Origin: Shewanella cyperi
Lineage (GTDB): Bacteria; Pseudomonadota; Gammaproteobacteria; Enterobacterales; Shewanellaceae
Reading direction: 5' to 3'
DNA: 64,000 nt
Assembly (NCBI RefSeq): GCF_017354985.1
Contig: NZ_CP071501.1
Location: 763,501 to 827,500 of the forward strand
How positions within the stretch are numbered: the first letter of the stretch is position 1; every line of letters begins with the position of its first letter. Below, piece after piece: positions 60,306 to 64,000 of the stretch. The position numbers and the translations under genes are program-made. The notes under the pieces were generated by a model. That model saw only the letters and a list, made by a program, of their open reading frames with translations, ran no database searches and had not been told where the DNA came from.

Positions 60306-60482
60306 ATGTCACTTGCCAATGCCCGAGGATGGGCTCAGGTCTGCGATAAGCAGATCCAAATACTGCAGAATTTGCAGTCCACATTCCCGCAGCGCCAGAG
60401 CGCCCTGACGCGCCTGAGTCAGCAGTGGAGCGAATTGAAGCAGCAGCTCAATGACGGCAAGGTGCCGCGCCTGGCTCAGTAG
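60306..60482 (+). CDS. 58-residue hypothetical protein
   Basis: A short frame starts at ATG 60306 with a strong ribosome site (AGGAAGGA, 4-5 nt away) and ends just before an intrinsic terminator. The product is helical and Gln-rich (DKQIQILQNLQ, SQQWSELKQQLND), a coiled-coil candidate without signal peptide. No family is recognised. Good translation signals plus its own terminator make it likely to be real. Confidence 0.65.
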   Translation: MSLANARGWAQVCDKQIQILQNLQSTFPQRQSALTRLSQQWSELKQQLNDGKVPRLAQ

Positions 60483-60497
60483 CCAATTCAACAACAG

Positions 60498-60522
60498 AAA
60501 CCGCCCAAGGGCGGTTTTTTTA
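60498..60522 (+). terminator. Intrinsic terminator of the 58-residue ORF
   Basis: Hairpin AACCGCCC / GGGCGGTT followed by TTTTTAT. Confidence 0.83.
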
Positions 60523-60627
60523 TGGCCGGGAGATACTTGTAAAAGCCGCCCCAATCGGCCTAGTCTGGGTGTAGTTGCTTAAGCGGCGGGTAACTGCCGG
60601 CCGCGCACTCAGGTACAGGGAGGATGT

Positions 60628-62124
60628 ATGGGGATAGCCAAAAAGCGCAGTGACTGGGAACATCTGGCCGCCAGCCTGACCATTAATGGCCGGGCCTTTA
60701 TCAATGGCAGCTATGTGGAGGCCGCGGGCGGCGACAGTTTCGACTGTATCAGTCCCATCGATGGCCGGGTGCTGGCCAAGGTGGTCAGCTGTGGCCCCGA
60801 GGATGCCGACAGGGCCGTGGCCGCTGCCCGTGAAAGTTTCGAGTCCGGCAGCTGGTCGCGCCTGGCGCCGGTTAAACGCAAGCAGGTGATGCTGCGCTTT
60901 GCCGAGCTGCTGGAGACCCATGCCGATGAACTGGCACTGCTGGAAACCCTCGACATGGGCAAGCCCGTGTCCCATGCCCGCAGCGTCGACCTGCCGGCCG
61001 CCGCCCGCGCCATTCGCTGGTCCGGCGAGGCCATAGACAAGCTCTATGGCGAGCTGGCGCCCACGGCACACAACGAAATAGGCATGATCACCCGCGAGCC
61101 CATAGGTGTGGTCGCCGCCATAGTGCCCTGGAACTTTCCCCTGTTGATGGCCTGCTGGAAGCTGGGGCCGGCGCTGGCCGCCGGCAACAGCGTGGTGCTC
61201 AAACCCTCGGAAAAATCGCCGCTGACCGCCATTCGCATGGCGGCCCTCGCCAAAGAGGCCGGGATCCCCGACGGCGTGCTCAATGTGCTGCCCGGTTTCG
61301 GCCACCTGGTGGGCGAGGCACTGGCGCTGCACATGGATGTGGACACCCTGGTGTTCACCGGCTCGACCCGGGTGGCACGGCAGCTGATGATCTATGCCGG
61401 CCGCTCCAACATGAAACGGGTCTGGCTGGAGGCCGGTGGCAAGAGCCCCAACATAGTCTTTGCCGATGCCCCGGATCTGGGACTGGCCGCCAGGGCGGCA
61501 GCCGAGGCCATCGCCTTCAATCAGGGCGAGGTGTGCACCGCGGGCTCACGCCTCCTGGTGGAGTCACCCATCCGCGATCAATTCATCGCCCAGGTAAGGG
61601 CCGAGCTGGCCAAGTGGCAGCCGGGGCACCCGCTGGAACCCGAAACCCGCTGTGGCGCCCTGGTGGACCGGCAACAGTTGCAGACAGTGCTGGGCTACAT
61701 AGCCGCAGGCCGGGAGGAAGGCGCGACCCTGGTGCAGGGCGGCAATCAGGTGCTGCAGAGCACGGGCGGTGTTTACGTGGAGCCGACCCTGTTTGACGGG
61801 GTGCACAATCAGATGAAAATCGCCCGGGAAGAGATCTTCGGCCCAGTACTGTCTGTGATTGAATTTGACGGCATGGAGCAGGCCATAGCCATAGCCAACG
61901 ACAGTATTTACGGTCTGGCGGCGGGGGTCTGGACGGCAGACTTATCCAAGGCCCACCGCATGGCCAAGGCGCTGCGCTGCGGCTCTGTCTGGGTTAATCA
62001 ATACGATGGCGGTGATATGACGGCCCCCTTCGGTGGCTTCAAACAATCGGGCAACGGCCGGGATAAATCCCTGCATGCCTTTGACAAGTACACCGAAATC
62101 AAGGCCACCTGGATAGCCATCTAG
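60628..62124 (+). CDS. puuC: Gamma-glutamyl-gamma-aminobutyraldehyde dehydrogenase
   Basis: PuuC oxidises gamma-glutamyl-gamma-aminobutyraldehyde (and related aldehydes) in putrescine breakdown. The 498-residue protein has PWNFPLLMACWKLGPALAAGN, the catalytic Glu in LEAGGKSP, the catalytic Cys in NQGEVCTAGSR (near 302) and EEIFGPVLSV. Members are broad-substrate, but puuD and puuA downstream fix the pathway. The start at 60628 has AGGGAGG just upstream. Confidence 0.93.
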   Translation: MGIAKKRSDWEHLAASLTINGRAFINGSYVEAAGGDSFDCISPIDGRVLAKVVSCGPEDADRAVAAARESFESGSWSRLAPVKRKQVMLRFAELLETHADELALLETLDMGKPVSHARSVDLPAAARAIRWSGEAIDKLYGELAPTAHNEIGMITREPIGVVAAIVPWNFPLLMACWKLGPALAAGNSVVLKPSEKSPLTAIRMAALAKEAGIPDGVLNVLPGFGHLVGEALALHMDVDTLVFTGSTRVARQLMIYAGRSNMKRVWLEAGGKSPNIVFADAPDLGLAARAAAEAIAFNQGEVCTAGSRLLVESPIRDQFIAQVRAELAKWQPGHPLEPETRCGALVDRQQLQTVLGYIAAGREEGATLVQGGNQVLQSTGGVYVEPTLFDGVHNQMKIAREEIFGPVLSVIEFDGMEQAIAIANDSIYGLAAGVWTADLSKAHRMAKALRCGSVWVNQYDGGDMTAPFGGFKQSGNGRDKSLHAFDKYTEIKATWIAI

Positions 62125-62174
62125 CGTCGTTCGCCCTTGCCGCTGAGGGCTGGGGCTTCAGGCAGACGACGCTA
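62122..62174. repeat. Inverted repeat overlapping the puuC stop codon
   Basis: Perfect 9-bp arms TAGCGTCGT and ACGACGCTA enclose 35 nt. The puuC TAG stop is the first three bases of the left arm. There is no T run, so termination is doubtful; it may protect the mRNA end or be a regulatory structure in the 216-bp gap before puuD. Confidence 0.6.
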
Positions 62175-62340
62175 AAGCCTGCTAATATTGATAGTTGCAA
62201 GGTGCTGTATTTCAAAGCTTAAAGCTTGGCAGCTCCCGGCAATATCAGTCCGTGGTGTGGTTGTCAGCATCCGGTGAAGGGTGTAACGTCGAAGACGTGA
62301 CCCGAGATGGATGGACTGCGCCGCCACAAGAAGGTGACCC

Positions 62341-63111
62341 ATGAGTGAACCCCGCCCGCCGCTGGTCGGCGTGATTGCCTGTACAACCCAACTTGGCCTG
62401 CACCCGTTCAATATTGCCGGTGAGAAGTACCTGCGCGCCGTTATCAATGGCGCCGGGGCCTGGCCGCTGATCATTCCTTCGCTGATCCTCCCTGATGATC
62501 CCTGGCCGCCAACGGCACTGCTTGAACGCCTCGACGGCCTGTTGTTCACCGGCTCGCCCTCCAATGTGGCCCCGGTGCATTACCAGAGCGCCAAGACTCA
62601 GGCCGAGTCCCCTGAAGATCATCCCCGCGATGCCACCAGTTTGCCGCTGATCCGCGCCGCCATTGCCGCAGGTGTGCCGCTGCTGGGCATTTGTCGCGGC
62701 TTTCAGGAAATGAATGTGGCCCTGGGGGGCAGCCTGCATCAGGCTGTGGCTGACACCGGGTTATTCGATGATCACCGCGAGGATAAAACCGCGCCTTTGA
62801 GCGAGCAGTACGGTCCGGCCCATGACATCAATCTGGTGCCCGGCGGTTTGCTGGCCGGGCTTTGGCCCGAGCCCAGGGTCAGGGTCAATTCCCTCCATGG
62901 CCAGGGGATAGCGCGCCTGGCGCCGGGGCTCAGAGCCGAGGCCTATGCCGAGGATGGGCTGCTGGAGGCCTTTTCTGTGGCCGGCGACAGTTTCGCCCTC
63001 GGAGTGCAGTTCCACCCCGAGTGGCAGGTGGCCGACAACCCCTTTTATCTGGCCATATTCCAGGCCTTCGGCGCCGCGTGCCGGGCCAGGGCGGCATTGG
63101 GCGCAGGCTAA
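62341..63111 (+). CDS. puuD: Gamma-glutamyl-GABA hydrolase
   Basis: PuuD hydrolyses gamma-glutamyl-GABA to glutamate and GABA. The 256-residue class I glutamine-amidotransferase-like protein has the nucleophile Cys in LLGICRGFQEMN (near 118) and the His-Glu pair in LGVQFHPEW (near 224). The ATG at 62341 has AAGGTGA upstream. It lies between puuC and puuA. Confidence 0.94.
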   Translation: MSEPRPPLVGVIACTTQLGLHPFNIAGEKYLRAVINGAGAWPLIIPSLILPDDPWPPTALLERLDGLLFTGSPSNVAPVHYQSAKTQAESPEDHPRDATSLPLIRAAIAAGVPLLGICRGFQEMNVALGGSLHQAVADTGLFDDHREDKTAPLSEQYGPAHDINLVPGGLLAGLWPEPRVRVNSLHGQGIARLAPGLRAEAYAEDGLLEAFSVAGDSFALGVQFHPEWQVADNPFYLAIFQAFGAACRARAALGAG

Positions 63112-63132
63112 AGACCACGCAGGGTGGACATA

Positions 63133-64000
63133 ATGGAAAAGCTCATCGCATTTTTGAAAGACAAGAAAATCACCGAGGTGGAGTGCGTCATCAGCGATAT
63201 GACGGGCATAGCCCGGGGCAAGATCTCGCCGGTGGACAAGTTTGTTAACGAGAAGGGCATGCGCCTGCCGGAAAGTGTGCTGCTGCAAACCGTCACCGGC
63301 GACAACATAGGTCAGGAGGTGTATTTCGAGCTGCTGGACAGCGCCGAAATCGACTTCATCTGTGTCCCCGATGAAAATGCCGTATTCCTGCTGCCCTGGA
63401 CCCTGGAGGCCACGGCCCAGGTGATCCACGACACCTTCGACAGGATGGGCAACCCCATAGAGCTGTCACCGCGCAACGTGCTGAAAAAGGTGATTAAACT
63501 CTACGACGATCACGGCTGGCAACCGGTAATCGCTCCCGAGATGGAGTTCTACCTGGTGGCGCGCAATGAAGATCCTGACCTGCCACTGAAGCCGCCCATG
63601 GGCCGCTCCGGCCGCGCCGAGTCCGGCCGCCAGTCATTCTCCATCGATGCCGCCAACGAATACGATCCCCTGTTTGAGGACATGTACGAGTGGTGCGAGG
63701 CCCAGGGGCTGGACATAGACACCCTGATCCACGAGGAAGGCACAGCGCAGATGGAGATCAACTTCAGCCACGGCGATGCACTGTCCCTGGCGGATCAGGT
63801 GTTTGTGTTTAAACGCACCCTGCGCGAAGCGGCGCTCAAGCACAATGTCTGCGCCACCTTTATGGCCAAGCCGGTCACCAACGAGCCCGGCAGCGCCATG
63901 CATATTCACCAGAACGTGCTCGACAAGACCAGCGGCAAGAATATCTTCACTTTGGATGACGGCACCAAGAGCCCTTTGTTTTTAAGCCATATTGCCGGAC
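63133..64000 (+). CDS. puuA: Gamma-glutamylputrescine synthetase (3' end outside the window)
   Basis: PuuA joins glutamate to putrescine with ATP and is related to glutamine synthetase. About 289 residues are visible with the frame open at the window edge. Seen are the N-terminal beta-grasp (VECVISDMTGIARGKISPVDKF), the metal-binding APEMEFYLV and EEGTAQMEINF, and FMAKPVTNEPGSAMHIHQN (His/Glu ligands). The ATG at 63133 follows puuD by 21 bp, so the two are cotranscribed. Confidence 0.93.
   Translation, partial: MEKLIAFLKDKKITEVECVISDMTGIARGKISPVDKFVNEKGMRLPESVLLQTVTGDNIGQEVYFELLDSAEIDFICVPDENAVFLLPWTLEATAQVIHDTFDRMGNPIELSPRNVLKKVIKLYDDHGWQPVIAPEMEFYLVARNEDPDLPLKPPMGRSGRAESGRQSFSIDAANEYDPLFEDMYEWCEAQGLDIDTLIHEEGTAQMEINFSHGDALSLADQVFVFKRTLREAALKHNVCATFMAKPVTNEPGSAMHIHQNVLDKTSGKNIFTLDDGTKSPLFLSHIAG

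Overview
The window looks like a chromosomal segment of a moderately GC-rich Shewanella (Gammaproteobacteria, Alteromonadales). This rests on recognisable gene content and order: an ExeM-type extracellular nuclease with a GlyGly-CTERM tail, the lptD-surA-pdxA-rsmA-apaG-apaH block with amgK-murU-djlA beside it, rplU-rpmA-obgE, and a mipA/DUF3019/RstAB-like operon. The species is not determined. I saw no rRNA, tRNA, CRISPR array, prophage or insertion sequence.

Layout. 1-3.8 kb: end of a hybrid histidine kinase overlapping a REC/HD-GYP response regulator. 3.8-6.1 kb: ygfZ and serA on the minus strand. 6.3-10.8 kb: a DUF2238 membrane protein, a CsgD/LuxR-like regulator and the nuclease exeM. 11-14 kb: pntAB. 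14.3-18.6 kb: cysJ, cysI, cysH, much of which has foreign-looking codon use. 18.8-21.8 kb: ccoG and a PAS/AAA/Fis enhancer-binding protein with a complete sigma-54 control region between them. 22-28.9 kb: a LysE exporter, ung, ispB, rplU-rpmA, obgE, a two-part ThrE/YjjPB exporter, folA and a DUF3718 protein. 29-31 kb: a chemoreceptor. 31.1-37.9 kb: the lptD-apaH block. 38-42 kb: amgK-murU-djlA, an outer-membrane protein and a hydroxyacid dehydrogenase. 42.3-45.9 kb: a Ycf46-like AAA+ ATPase, dbpA and a DUF1289 protein. 45.9-49.1 kb: mipA-DUF3019-rstA-rstB with overlapping or abutting junctions. 49.3-55 kb: a LysR regulator divergent from gcdH, then a fused ketoacid dehydrogenase E1 and a FabD-like acyltransferase with altered active-site residues. 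55-60.5 kb: small genes, including two VOC proteins and an FMN reductase divergent from a Cys-rich regulator, rsuA-like and FKBP genes, and a 58-residue ORF. 60.6 kb to the end: puuC, puuD and the start of puuA (putrescine catabolism).

Most notable points. (1) ccoG has a perfect-core sigma-54 promoter, an IHF-like site and two palindromic sites upstream. A third related palindrome lies just upstream of a good sigma-70 promoter of the adjacent activator gene, so the pieces form a self-contained regulatory circuit. (2) The amgK/murU junction is a 17-bp sequence present three times, producing two 6-codon mini-ORFs chained by ATGA overlaps. (3) The E1/acyltransferase pair appears to lack the malonyl-binding Arg expected of FabD and may be an undescribed acyl-transfer system. 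(4) cysJIH looks like a recombined mosaic with a terminator between cysI and cysH. (5) Clear candidate operators are visible for the LysR/gcdH and Cys-rich regulator/VOC regions.

All statements come from reading the sequence and from general knowledge of the families; no alignment or database search was run.
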